Below, one piece after another: positions 45,539 through 53,817 of a DNA stretch of 64,000 bases (position 1 is its first letter; each line of letters opens with the position of its first letter). The translations under genes were made by a program, and so were the position numbers. Origin of the DNA: NAT127 sp034717695. GTDB taxonomy: Bacteria; Pseudomonadota; Gammaproteobacteria; Pseudomonadales; Porticoccaceae. The stretch lies in assembly GCA_034717695.1 (NCBI GenBank), contig JAYELS010000075.1:20600-84599 (forward strand), written 5' to 3'. The notes under the pieces are model-generated. The model had not been told where the DNA came from, ran no database searches, and saw only the letters and a list, made by a program, of their open reading frames with translations.

Positions 45539-47593
45539 TCAGAACCGCACATCCACGCCGGCGACCGCGGTGAACCCCGTCTCGCGGAAGCCGAAGGGCA
45601 GCTCGTGGCGGCGGTCGGTGAGGTTGCCGATGTCGAGGAACAGGGTGAGTGACTGGGGGGCGGCGATGGCCAGGGCCTTCTCGAGCCGGGCGTTCAGCAC
45701 CCCGTGGTTGCCGAGGGGGATGCGGCTGGCCCGGGAGGTGCTGTCGTAGTAGCGCCCCACCCAGTGATAGTAGGCGTGCAGCTGGATGTCCCCGGGCAGG
45801 CGGGCGCTGAGGCCGAGGTTGGCCACCTGGTCCGGGACGAAGGGGATGCGGGTGCCGTCCTGGTCGGGGTTGGCGGGGTCTTCCGTCTCGGTGTCGCTCA
45901 CCGTGGCATTGGCGAACCAGCTGAACCACTGGCCGGCGTCCTGGGCGATGTCCACCTCGATGCCGGTGGCGGTCAGCTCGCCGGCGTTGCTGGCCAGGGC
46001 CTGGGAGGGGTTGGCGTTCACCACGTTGTCGACGATCGCCGAACTCACCCGGTTGTGGAAGGCGCGGGCGCCGAGGGTCAGGGTGTCGGTGGGGCGCCAC
46101 TCGACCCCGACGTCCTTGCCGGTGCCGCTCTCCGCGCCGAGGCCCGGGTTGGCGATCTGGCCGCTGTCGGTGAGGGGGTTGGCGATGGTGCCGCCGATCT
46201 GCTTGGCGGCGGGGGCCATGAAGCTGGAGCCGGCGTTGGCGTAGAGGGCGAGGGTGGGGGAGAGGTTGTAGCGGGCGCCGATGCTCCACAGGTTGTCGCT
46301 CCACTCGGCCCGGGTGGCGTCCGGCGTCTGGCCGCCGAGGAGCGCGTATTGGTGGCGCAGGGTGTTGCGGCGCACCCCGGCCCGCAGCACCCAGTCCCCG
46401 AGCTGCACCTTCTCCTGGAGGTAGAGCCCCCGGGAGCTGCCCTCGACGCGGTTTTCCCGGTTGAGGACGCCGTCCACCCGGGTTTCGGTGCGGTAATCCA
46501 CCCGCTGGTGGTCGACGCCGACGGTGAGCAGGGCATCCCCCCAGTGGCGGTAACTGAGGGTGAGATCGAGGGGGCGGATGCGCTGGGGCGTGCGGCTGAC
46601 GCTCAGCAGGTCGAGGCTGGCGGGGTAGTTGTCGTTGTCGAACTGGCGCTCGTAGCGGCGCTCCCCGGCCTTGAATTGCAGGTGCCAGGCGGCCGACAGG
46701 GCGTTGTTGTAGACCAGGTTGAGGAGGTCGTAGCGGTGGCGGAAATCCCGGTTGGGGCGCCCCATGTCGCCGTCGTGGCGGGTGTGGTGGGCGAACAGGG
46801 AGAGGCGGTGATCGTCGCGGCCAAAGGCGTGGCTGACCTTGGCGTAGAACTTGGTCTTGCGGTAGTCCGGATCCTCCACGGTCTGCAGCCAGGAGTCCGG
46901 CACCCCGTACATGCGGTAGTCGGCGCGTTCGCCGCTGGCGCCGACGAAATAGCTGAGGTTGCCCTGGCGACCCTGGTGGTAGGCCCGCAGGGCGCTGGTG
47001 TCCTCGGTGCCGTGGCTGGCCTGGAGGCGGGTCAGGGTCTGGTCGACCCGCTCCCGGAGAATGAGGTTGGTGGTGCCCGCCAGGGGCGCCTCGTTGCCGG
47101 CGAAATCCATGGTCAGGTAATTGGAGTAGAGCACCGAGGCCGGCCCCTTGTGGGCCTCGATGCGCTCGAACGCCCAGGGGTCGAGGCTCATCGGGTCGAC
47201 GAAGGAGTCGATGGGCAGGCCGTCCAGCAGGTAGCTGTTGTACTTGGGCCCGAGGCCGGCGTAGGAACCCCAGTTGGCGTCGTTGCGGGACAGCACGTTG
47301 ACGAACTGGCCGGACACATGGCGCAGCAGCTCGGCGATGTTGCGGTTGGGGGTGGGTTGGCGATCCAGCCCATCGCCGGGCAGCACCACGATGTTCTGGG
47401 TGACGGTGTCGCGGGACTGGGCCACCTTGGTGTCGGTGACCACCATGTTGGCCAGGTCCTCGAGGCTCAGGGTGTCCACCAGGGCTTCCATGGACAGGGA
47501 CTCCACCGGGGAGGCGGCGGGGTTTGCCTGGGCCTGGCTTGCCAGCCACAGCAGGGAACAGGCGAATCCGGTGCGCAATCTGGCTGAGTGCAT
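45539..47593 (-). CDS. TonB-dependent receptor of the YfiR signalling locus
   Basis: A 684-residue receptor with signal peptide (about 1-24) and the segment LSLEDLANMVVTDTKVAQSR before the plug. Plug motif FERIEAHKGPASVLYSNY near 150; the long barrel ends in TGFTAVAGVDVRF with the terminal Phe. It lacks siderophore or heme signatures. Its stop nearly touches yfiR, so they are one operon with the histidine kinase. It may import a ligand or report outer-membrane occupancy to YfiR. ATG 47593 is chosen; TTG 47629 is an in-frame alternative. A CAA-type repeat sits between the putative ribosome site and this ATG. Confidence 0.88.
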   Translation of the reverse strand: MHSARLRTGFACSLLWLASQAQANPAASPVESLSMEALVDTLSLEDLANMVVTDTKVAQSRDTVTQNIVVLPGDGLDRQPTPNRNIAELLRHVSGQFVNVLSRNDANWGSYAGLGPKYNSYLLDGLPIDSFVDPMSLDPWAFERIEAHKGPASVLYSNYLTMDFAGNEAPLAGTTNLILRERVDQTLTRLQASHGTEDTSALRAYHQGRQGNLSYFVGASGERADYRMYGVPDSWLQTVEDPDYRKTKFYAKVSHAFGRDDHRLSLFAHHTRHDGDMGRPNRDFRHRYDLLNLVYNNALSAAWHLQFKAGERRYERQFDNDNYPASLDLLSVSRTPQRIRPLDLTLSYRHWGDALLTVGVDHQRVDYRTETRVDGVLNRENRVEGSSRGLYLQEKVQLGDWVLRAGVRRNTLRHQYALLGGQTPDATRAEWSDNLWSIGARYNLSPTLALYANAGSSFMAPAAKQIGGTIANPLTDSGQIANPGLGAESGTGKDVGVEWRPTDTLTLGARAFHNRVSSAIVDNVVNANPSQALASNAGELTATGIEVDIAQDAGQWFSWFANATVSDTETEDPANPDQDGTRIPFVPDQVANLGLSARLPGDIQLHAYYHWVGRYYDSTSRASRIPLGNHGVLNARLEKALAIAAPQSLTLFLDIGNLTDRRHELPFGFRETGFTAVAGVDVRF

Positions 47594-47609
47594 TGTTGTT
47601 GTTGTTGTT
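47593..47609. repeat. Trinucleotide repeat at the receptor start (five TTG/CAA units)
   Basis: Five TTG units plus TT on the plus strand, that is (CAA)5 in the mRNA, directly before the receptor's ATG and after a GGGGA. Loss or gain of units would change the spacing to the start codon. Confidence 0.6.
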
Positions 47610-47709
47610 CCCCGCGACGGCTTTTTCAACAGGATAGCCGACTGTAACGGTTTTACCGGGCACTGAGAAGTTTCGCGCCGCCGGGCCGTCGCCCGGGGGC
47701 GCCGGACGG

Positions 47710-48921
47710 TCAGATCGGGGGCAGGTGGCCCTCGGCGCGGGCCCAGGCGAGGGCGGTGTCGCCGTCCACGGGGCGGGAGATCAGGTAGCCCTGGGCCACG
47801 TCGCAGCCGATGTTGCGGAGAAATTCGAGGGTCCAGGCATCCTCCAGCCCCTCAGCGGTCACCGACAGGGCGAGGGCCCGGGCGAGGCCGACGATGGCGG
47901 TGGCGATCTTTTGCGATTCCTGGGACTTGGGCGCGGTCATCACGAACATCTTGTCGATCTTCATCTCCGAGAACGGCAGCCGCGCCAGTTGGATCAGCGA
48001 CGAGTAACCGACGCCGAAGTCGTCGATGGAGAGGTGAAAACCCTTGATGCGCAGCTGGGTGAGGTACTCCAGCAACTGCACCGGGTCGGCCATGCTGCTG
48101 GTCTCGGTGATTTCGAGGATGATCTGGTGCGGGTCCACCGCTTCCCGGGCGCACTGCTCCATCAGCCAGGTGGGGAAGGTCGGATCGGACAGCAGCTTGG
48201 GGGACATGTTGAGGGCGAGTTTCACCTCGGTGCCGGCAAAGAGCGGCCTGAACCACGCCAGGGCCTGGCTGAAGATCTGCCGGGTCAGCGGGTGGATGAG
48301 GCCGGAGCGCTCCGCCAGGGGAATGAAGCGGTCCGGCATCACCATGCCGCGCTTGGGGTGCAGCCAGCGCGCCAGGGTTTCGAAGCCCACCAGGGCGCCG
48401 GAGGCACAGGCGATCTTGGGCTGGTAGAAGGGCACCAGCTGATTGGCGTCGAGGCCCGCCTTCAGTTCGGTGAATTCCGACGAGCTGACCCGCACATCCC
48501 CGCTGGCGGGGCTCTGGCGCTTGGGTTTGGGGCTCTCGCCGCTGTCCGCCAGGAGGTTGCGCAGGGTGGCGGCGCTGAAGGGCTTGGCCAGCACGCCGGC
48601 GATGCGCAGGCCATTCTCCCCCGCCACCCGGGCGGCGGCCTCCAGCACCCGGGTGCCGAGGCCGCTGGTGATGGTGATGACGCTGTCGTTGCCGGCGTCC
48701 GCCAGGCGGCGGAGCACCTCGATGCCGTCGATATCGGGCATTTGCAGGTCGAGGATGATATGGGACGGCTGCCAATCGCCGAGCTGCTGGAAAAAGTCGC
48801 CGGCATTGGTGGTGGCGCGGGTGGTGAAGCCCGCCCCCTCCGCTATGGCGCAGATGGTGAAGGTGACGCTGTCATCGTCGTCCAGTACCAGGAGACGGGG
48901 GTTTTGCGAGCTTCCTGCCAT
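47710..48921 (-). CDS. REC-EAL c-di-GMP phosphodiesterase response regulator
   Basis: A 403-residue response regulator: REC (about 8-125, with LLVLDDDDSV, acceptor Asp in HIILDLQMPDIDG, and VLAKPF) and an EAL phosphodiesterase domain (150-395). The EAL motif appears as FETLARW, within the ExLxR consensus; other catalytic motifs are ILEITETS, SIDDFGVGYSS, MKIDKMFV and AEGLED, all intact. It should linearise c-di-GMP when phosphorylated. It ends 116 bp before the YfiR-locus receptor on the same strand, so it may be its first gene or an independent neighbour. No GGDEF domain is present. Confidence 0.9.
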   Translation of the reverse strand: MAGSSQNPRLLVLDDDDSVTFTICAIAEGAGFTTRATTNAGDFFQQLGDWQPSHIILDLQMPDIDGIEVLRRLADAGNDSVITITSGLGTRVLEAAARVAGENGLRIAGVLAKPFSAATLRNLLADSGESPKPKRQSPASGDVRVSSSEFTELKAGLDANQLVPFYQPKIACASGALVGFETLARWLHPKRGMVMPDRFIPLAERSGLIHPLTRQIFSQALAWFRPLFAGTEVKLALNMSPKLLSDPTFPTWLMEQCAREAVDPHQIILEITETSSMADPVQLLEYLTQLRIKGFHLSIDDFGVGYSSLIQLARLPFSEMKIDKMFVMTAPKSQESQKIATAIVGLARALALSVTAEGLEDAWTLEFLRNIGCDVAQGYLISRPVDGDTALAWARAEGHLPPI

Positions 48922-49040
48922 GGGGGATCTTCTTGTTTCGGGGCTTGCCCCGGGGAATGTTGACCCGCGAGGGGCCGTCAAGGGCTTTGGGATTCTATAC
49001 CAGAAATCCGTTGCCGGCGTGCCGTCGCCGGCCGCCGGCC

Positions 49041-49373
49041 TCAGCGGCCATCCTGCCCGCGCTGCTCGATGCAATCCTCGCCGCCCATGGCGAATTCCCG
49101 GCAGATCAGCGGCCGGGATGGGTAGATGCCGCACAGCAGGGTGTCGCGGTTCAGCGCCGCGCACCAGCCGTCCGCCAGCCGCGCCATGGTCTGTCCGCCC
49201 CAGGCGTCGGTGGCGATGAAGCGCTCGGGCACGCCGGTGTCGGTGATCAGCATCACCTCCAGGCGGCAGCAGCTGGCGGCGCAGGAGGCGCAGGTGATGG
49301 CGTCGTCCGCCTTCGTTGTCGCGATGATATCCAAGGAGGGGCCTTTTTGATGGGGCTGATTGACGTGACGCAA
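49041..49373 (-). CDS. YkgJ-family cysteine-cluster protein
   Basis: A 110-residue protein with the YkgJ pattern: CASCAASCCRLEVML near residue 28, then DGWCAALN, LLCGIYPSRPLICREF and EDCIEQ, giving eight Cys for a zinc or iron-sulfur site. Function unknown for the family. Start is uncertain: the frame opens at TTG 49373 with no clear ribosome site, and a shorter version starting at a TTG further downstream is possible. Confidence 0.75.
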   Translation of the reverse strand: MRHVNQPHQKGPSLDIIATTKADDAITCASCAASCCRLEVMLITDTGVPERFIATDAWGGQTMARLADGWCAALNRDTLLCGIYPSRPLICREFAMGGEDCIEQRGQDGR

Positions 49374-49466
49374 GGGGGCGCCATGGCGGGGGCGCTATGC
49401 TAGGCTCTGGCGTCCCCACATCGGGGCCGTCCCGACAATCCTGCCCCATGATACCGAGGAGTTACC

Positions 49467-49688
49467 GTGTTTCCTGAATACCGCGACCTGATCACCAAAC
49501 TGAAGACCAGCGATGCCCACTTCCACAAGCTCTTCGAGGAGCACAACGCCCTCGACCAGCGCATCAAGAACATGGAGTCCCATATCGAGCACGGCACCGA
49601 GGTGGAGATCGAGACCCTCAAGAAGGAAAAGCTGCACCTGAAGGATGCGATGTACGCCATCCTGCGCAAGGCGGACGCCGAGGCCTGA
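49467..49688 (+). CDS. DUF465 (YdcH-like) small helical protein
   Basis: A 73-residue, highly charged helical protein matching DUF465: LITKLKTSDAHFHKLFEEHN then ALDQRIKNME, followed by TLKKEKLHLKDAMYAIL. GTG start with GAGGAG before it. The function is unknown; the family is a short coiled coil. Confidence 0.85.
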   Translation: MFPEYRDLITKLKTSDAHFHKLFEEHNALDQRIKNMESHIEHGTEVEIETLKKEKLHLKDAMYAILRKADAEA

Positions 49689-49779
49689 CACCCGGCGCGG
49701 CGCCAGCCCCCCGCGGGGTCTCGCGCCGCGCTGGATACCTTGCTTTCCGTCGCGCCCGGCGCTGTTCGGCGTCAGGCCC

Positions 49780-50151
49780 TCAAACGTAGCACAGCGCGCA
49801 CAGCTTGTTGCCGTCCAGGTCCCGGGCGTAGGCCATGTAGGCCTGTCCTTCAGGGCCCCGGGGGCCGGGGGCGCCCTCGTCGCTGCCGCCGAGTTCGAGC
49901 ATCTTGGCGTGGAAGCGGTCCACCGCCTGCGGGGTCGCCAGGGCAAAGCCCACCATGGTGCCATTGCCGGCGGTGGCGGGCTGCTGGTTGAAGGGGCCGA
50001 CGATGCCGAACATGGTCTTGCCATCGCCGTACACCCGCCCGCCGGAGCCGTGGTCGAACAGCGGCTGCCAGCCGATCTCCGCCATCAGGGCGTCGTAGAA
50101 GGCGCGGGCCTTGTCGAGCTGGTTGGTTCCGAGGGTGACATAGGCGGGCAT
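49780..50151 (-). CDS. VOC-family protein (glyoxalase/bleomycin-resistance fold)
   Basis: A 123-residue single VOC domain: YVTLGTNQLDKARAFYDALM at the start, GNGTMVGFALATPQAVDRF in the middle and MAYARDLDGNKLCALCYV at the end. Such proteins are dioxygenase-, isomerase- or binding-type. The ATG at 50151 with GGAGGAAAATCC upstream fixes the start. It converges with the DUF465 gene, with GC-rich inverted repeats between them but no clear U-tract. Confidence 0.8.
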   Translation of the reverse strand: MPAYVTLGTNQLDKARAFYDALMAEIGWQPLFDHGSGGRVYGDGKTMFGIVGPFNQQPATAGNGTMVGFALATPQAVDRFHAKMLELGGSDEGAPGPRGPEGQAYMAYARDLDGNKLCALCYV

Positions 50152-50515
50152 GGATTTTCCTCCGGTTGTGAAAGCGCGAGTGGATAGGGTGGCCGCTACC
50201 TTAAGGCGCGGGGGGGCGGCAGGCAAGGGCGCCATCGCCGGCAGGGCCGGCCCCGGGAGTGGCGGTACTCCGAAGCGCGGCGCCCCAGACCTTGGAGAGA
50301 CACAGGCGTTGATGGCCCTGTCGCGGCAGGCAGCGGTTGGAGACAAAACCCCATAACGATAAATTCTGGCAAGCGCTGGGAGGGCGCCTGTGCCCTTGTT
50401 AAATATAATTCGGATGAATTATATTGACCCCTGCCAGGGCTGGCCGCCATCCTCCGATGGCCCAGTGGACCCGCCCGACCCCGCCCACATAATCATCATC
50501 CCCACAGGAGTCCCC
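50152..50515. other. 364-bp intergenic region with an AT-rich palindrome
   Basis: No convincing gene. It holds the divergent promoters of the VOC gene and the kinase-like gene. The notable item is the palindrome at 50402-50425; the rest is GC-rich and featureless. Confidence 0.5.
50402..50425. promoter_or_regulatory. 24-bp AT-rich palindrome overlapping a TATAAT box
   Basis: Perfect ten-base arms AATATAATTC and GAATTATATT around GGAT, 91 bp upstream of the kinase-like gene at 50516. A perfect TATAAT lies in each arm, one on each strand, so a bound dimer would cover the -10 of either promoter. It is AT-rich within otherwise GC-rich DNA. Confidence 0.6.
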
Positions 50516-51601
50516 ATGGCCTCTCCCCGCACCGAACGCCTTCCCCTCGATTTTGCCGAGGTCAATGCCGACTGGCTGACCCGCACCCTGCAAACCCGCT
50601 ACCCCGGGGTGGTGGTGGAGTCCATGGAGGTGGTGCAGTTCATTCCCGGTCACACCACCAAGGCGCGATTGAAGCTCGATCTCAACCGGGCGGGGCGGGA
50701 TGCCGGCTTGCCGGCGCAGGTCTGCGTCAAGGCCAACTGGTCCGGCAGCAACATGAGCAGCCCGGTGTGCGTTAACGAGGCGCGCTTCTACCAGAGCCTC
50801 GCCTCGCGGATGCCGGTGCCATCCCCCACCTGCTATTTCGCCGACTGGGACGACGATGCCGAGGGCCAGCAGGGCTTCATCATCCTCGAGGATCTGATCC
50901 CCGAAGGGGGCCAGTTCGGCTACGCCCACCAGCCCATCGACGTGGACGACCTGGCGACGTCCCTCGAAGGCATGGCGATGATGCACGGCCGCTCCTGGGG
51001 CCACCCGGCCCTCGACAGCGAGACCTGGCTGCAGACCGCCATGGCGCCGGAGACCACCACCGACGATTACTGGATGATGATGCCGGAGTATTTCGCCCGT
51101 CATAACGCCATTCCCGAGCGGGTCGCCATCTTCCCCGACTGGATGGCCGAGGACCCAGAGCGTTTGTACAGCGCCTTCCAGCAGCTCTGCGCCCATGAAA
51201 CCGCCTACAATGGCCCCCGCTGCCTGGTGCACGGCGATGCCCACCTGGGCAACAGCTACCGCCGGCCGGACGGCACCCGCATCTGGTTCGACTGGCAGAT
51301 CGTCCGCAAGGGCCTGCCGTGGCGGGATCTCACCTACTTCCTGGTGGGCTCCCTGACCATCGCGGACCGCCGCGCCGCGGGCGATGACCTGCTCAAGCAT
51401 TACCTGCAACATCTGGTGGCCAACGGCGGGCCCGATTTTGGCTTCGAGCACGGTCGCCGGGAATTTGCCCGCTGGGTGATCTGGGGGCTTGTCGCCTGGC
51501 AGTCCAACATCAATCCCCAGCAGGACACCATGAGCGGGCTGTCGCGCTTTTGCAGCGCCGCCAAGGACATGGATACCGGGAGCTTCTATCGCTTCGACTG
51601 A
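50516..51601 (+). CDS. Ecdysteroid-kinase-like phosphotransferase (CHK-type)
   Basis: A 361-residue kinase-fold protein, paralogue of the one at 21544. Visible: CVKANWSGSNMSS (ATP-site Lys), GFIILEDLIP, the catalytic RCLVHGDAHLGNSYRRPDGT near residue 240 (complete HGD) and IWFDWQIVRKGLPWRDLTYF. It should phosphorylate a hydroxyl group of an unknown, possibly steroid-like molecule. ATG at 50516 with CAGGAG six bases before. It is followed 92 bp later by a P450 on the same strand, suggesting linked action (hydroxylation then phosphorylation), by inference only. Confidence 0.8.
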   Translation: MASPRTERLPLDFAEVNADWLTRTLQTRYPGVVVESMEVVQFIPGHTTKARLKLDLNRAGRDAGLPAQVCVKANWSGSNMSSPVCVNEARFYQSLASRMPVPSPTCYFADWDDDAEGQQGFIILEDLIPEGGQFGYAHQPIDVDDLATSLEGMAMMHGRSWGHPALDSETWLQTAMAPETTTDDYWMMMPEYFARHNAIPERVAIFPDWMAEDPERLYSAFQQLCAHETAYNGPRCLVHGDAHLGNSYRRPDGTRIWFDWQIVRKGLPWRDLTYFLVGSLTIADRRAAGDDLLKHYLQHLVANGGPDFGFEHGRREFARWVIWGLVAWQSNINPQQDTMSGLSRFCSAAKDMDTGSFYRFD

Positions 51602-51693
51602 TGGGGTAACCTGTCCCAGCCGGATGGCCGGGGCGCGCCGAGCAGCGCGCTCCGGCTCTCCCGCCATACCTATAACGCCACAGGGAGAAAACC

Positions 51694-52905
51694 GTGAATT
51701 CCATCGACCAGCCCATGTCACCCACTTCCGCCGTGCCGCCCCATGTGCCCGCCGGTCTCGTCCACGACTACGATTTCATTTTCGACCCGGGGCTTCGGAT
51801 CGACCCCCACCAGCGCATGGCCGCCCTTCACCACGAGGCGCCGCCCATCTTCTGGTCGCCCCGTTACGGTGGTCACTGGGTGGTGCTGAGCCGCCAGGCG
51901 CTCCACGACATCATGCTGAACCCCGAGGATTTTTCCTCCGCCAACCGGATGCTGCCCCCCGCCGAGACGCCGCCGGTATTGATTCCCGCCACCTTCGATC
52001 CGCCCCTGCACACCGCCTACCGGCTGCCTCTCCAGCAGCCGTTCTCGGCCCCCGCCGTGGCCCGCCAGGGGGAGGTGATTCGGGCGCTGGCCATTGAGCT
52101 CGCGGAGGGTGTCGCACCCCGGGGTGGTTGCGAATTTCTCGGGGATGTGGCGGAGCCTTTCCCACCGACGATCTTTTTTCGCATGGCGGGCATTCCCCTC
52201 GACGATCTCAAGGAATTCCGCCACCTCGCCCAGGATTTCATGACGTCCCCCGACGCCGCCGTGCGGGAGTCCGCCTATCGCCGCATCGGCGCCATCCTCA
52301 CGCCCACCGTCGAGGCGCGGATGCGGGAGCCGGTGGACGACCTGTTGAGCCTGCTCGCCACCGGCGACTTTGGCGGGCGGCGACTTGCCATGACGGAGAT
52401 CCTCAACTACGCGGTGCTGCTCTTTCTCGGCGGCCTCGACACCGTGGTCAACGCGCTGTGCTTCAGCATCCGCCACCTGGCGGCCGAACCCGAGCTCCAG
52501 GCGCGCCTGCGGGCCGATCCCGCGGCCATTCCCGAGGCGGTGGAGGAACTGCTGCGCCTCTACCCGGTGGCCACGCCCATGCGCACCGCCACCCGTGACC
52601 TGCAATTTCACGGCGTCGATGTCCGCGCCGGCGATCAGTTCCTGATCGTGCTCGGTGCCATCAACCGCGACCCCGAGGCCTTTCCCGAACCCGCCAGCTT
52701 CTGCCCGCACCGCCGCGAACGGCACGTCACCTTCAACCAGGGGGTGCACCGCTGCATCGGCGCCAACCTCGGGCGCCTGGAACTGCGCATCTTCCTCGAA
52801 GAGTGGTTGCGGCGCATTCCCCCTTTCCGTCTCGACCCGGATGATCCGCCGCAATATGCGGGTGGCTTCAGCATTTCGGTGACGCGCCTGCCGCTGCGGT
52901 GGTGA
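51694..52905 (+). CDS. Cytochrome P450
   Basis: A 403-residue soluble bacterial P450. Heme-binding loop FNQGVHRCIGANLGRLEL near residue 350 with the Cys thiolate, oxygen-activation helix LLFLGGLDTVVNAL (GGxDT), and the K-helix EELLR, all intact. It should hydroxylate a small hydrophobic molecule using an unlinked ferredoxin system; none is in the window. The GTG start at 51694 has CAGGGAG six bases before. A kinase-like gene precedes it, and downstream, on the other strand, lies a broken TonB receptor. Confidence 0.95.
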   Translation: MNSIDQPMSPTSAVPPHVPAGLVHDYDFIFDPGLRIDPHQRMAALHHEAPPIFWSPRYGGHWVVLSRQALHDIMLNPEDFSSANRMLPPAETPPVLIPATFDPPLHTAYRLPLQQPFSAPAVARQGEVIRALAIELAEGVAPRGGCEFLGDVAEPFPPTIFFRMAGIPLDDLKEFRHLAQDFMTSPDAAVRESAYRRIGAILTPTVEARMREPVDDLLSLLATGDFGGRRLAMTEILNYAVLLFLGGLDTVVNALCFSIRHLAAEPELQARLRADPAAIPEAVEELLRLYPVATPMRTATRDLQFHGVDVRAGDQFLIVLGAINRDPEAFPEPASFCPHRRERHVTFNQGVHRCIGANLGRLELRIFLEEWLRRIPPFRLDPDDPPQYAGGFSISVTRLPLRW

Positions 52906-52947
52906 GCCCCGCGGGGTTCCTTGCGACGCCATGAAATGCGACGGCGT

Positions 52948-52972
52948 AAAAAAAAGGGCCGCGAAGCGGCCC
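52948..52972 (-). terminator. Intrinsic terminator for the TonB-receptor remnant
   Basis: On the minus strand, GGGCCGC, TTC loop, GCGGCCC, then eight T's. It lies just after the stop of the remnant at 52999 and near the convergent P450 gene. Confidence 0.85.
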
Positions 52973-52998
52973 TGTCAAGGTTGGGGAACTCGGTGGCG

Positions 52999-53433
52999 CT
53001 ACCCGTTGTATTTCACACTGGCGCCGTAGGTGCGGGGGTTGCCCTTGAACCAGTTGGCGGTACCAAAGGCCGTGTAGTAGTTGCCGACCCCGATGTAGTA
53101 CTTCTTGTCCGCCAGGTTCTTGCCCCAGAGCGTGAATTCCCAGTGGCCGTCGTTGAGGCGCAGGGTGGCCTGGGCGTTGATCAGGCCGTAGTCGGGAATG
53201 GCGTTCCATTGCCGCTCCTCGGCAAAGGCAGCCTGCAAAGTGGCGCTTTCCCCGGGGCGGGGCGTGGTGTCCTGGAACCAGGTCTCATCGACCCAGTAAT
53301 AATCCCCGTGCAGATCCAGCTCGCCGAGGGCGGTGACCAGGGTCTGGGTGGCGGACAGGCTGAAGGTCATCTCCGGCGCCTGGGGCATTACCTCCCCTGA
53401 GTGGTCCACAACCAACCCGTGCTTGCGTGTCAT
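52999..53433 (-). pseudogene. TonB-dependent receptor remnant (C-terminal barrel only)
   Basis: A 144-residue ORF whose content, from PQAPEMTFSLSATQTL to TLWGKNLADKKYYIGVGNYY and YGASVKYNG, is the last five or so strands of a TonB-receptor barrel. There is no signal peptide, plug domain or TonB box, so it cannot function as a receptor. The start ATG (MTRKHGLVVDHSG) has AGGAG six bases before it and an upstream promoter at 53559-53586, and a terminator lies after it. This pattern implies an in-frame internal deletion that kept the 5' control region and the 3' end. Similarity to the other receptors here was not checked base by base. Confidence 0.75.
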
Positions 53434-53558
53434 GAAATCTCCTGGGAATGTCGCGGGTTGTTGGGATTATTGTGTGGCGGCCGTTTCCGCCGCCCTTGGG
53501 CGGCACCACGACGGCGCGGGGCTCTCGGCATTTCCGAACCGGTGGGCGGCGGCTGTAC

Positions 53559-53586
53559 TTAATACGCATGTCTTTATTTGTGTCAA
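53559..53586 (-). promoter_or_regulatory. Sigma-70-type promoter of the receptor remnant
   Basis: On the minus strand, TTGACA (53586-53581), a 16-base spacer and TATTAA (53564-53559). The upstream box is a perfect consensus. The transcript would start about 115 bp before the remnant's ATG. Confidence 0.5.
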
Positions 53587-53715
53587 CGGCGGCGATTGTC
53601 GTGCTTTCGCCAAGCTGTTGCAATCACGCCATCTGTTGGGGATTTTGTGCGCTCAAAGCCGAACCTTCGCGGGGCGAAAGTGGTCCCCTGGGGGTTCGGC
53701 AAGCAGGTGCCGTTG

Positions 53716-53743
53716 TTGACAAGATAATGTAATTGTCTGATAA
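53716..53743 (+). promoter_or_regulatory. Promoter/operator candidate for the VOC-led cluster
   Basis: TTGACA (53716-53721), then a weak TGATAA (53738-53743) 16 bases later. The inverted repeat GACAA...TTGTC (53718-53737) overlaps the box and may be an operator. The downstream box is a poor match, so this is tentative. Confidence 0.35.
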
Positions 53744-53817
53744 ATGCTGTGCGCGCCGGGCTGTATCGGGAATTCCCCGAAGGCCTGATAAAGACGATAA
53801 AACCCCAGAGAACTCCC

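Larger units (their letters stand above)
53434..53817. other. 384-bp divergent regulatory region
   Basis: No gene is supported. It carries the minus-strand promoter of the receptor remnant and a plus-strand TTGACA box with an inverted repeat before the VOC gene. Short GC-rich hairpins (for example around 53490-53515) lie between them. Confidence 0.5.

Noticed and set aside
49695..49731. Terminator between DUF465 and VOC genes
   Set aside because: Nine-base arms GCGCGGCGC/GCGCCGCGC exist with a 19-base loop, but there is no T-run on either strand and such repeats are common in GC-rich DNA.
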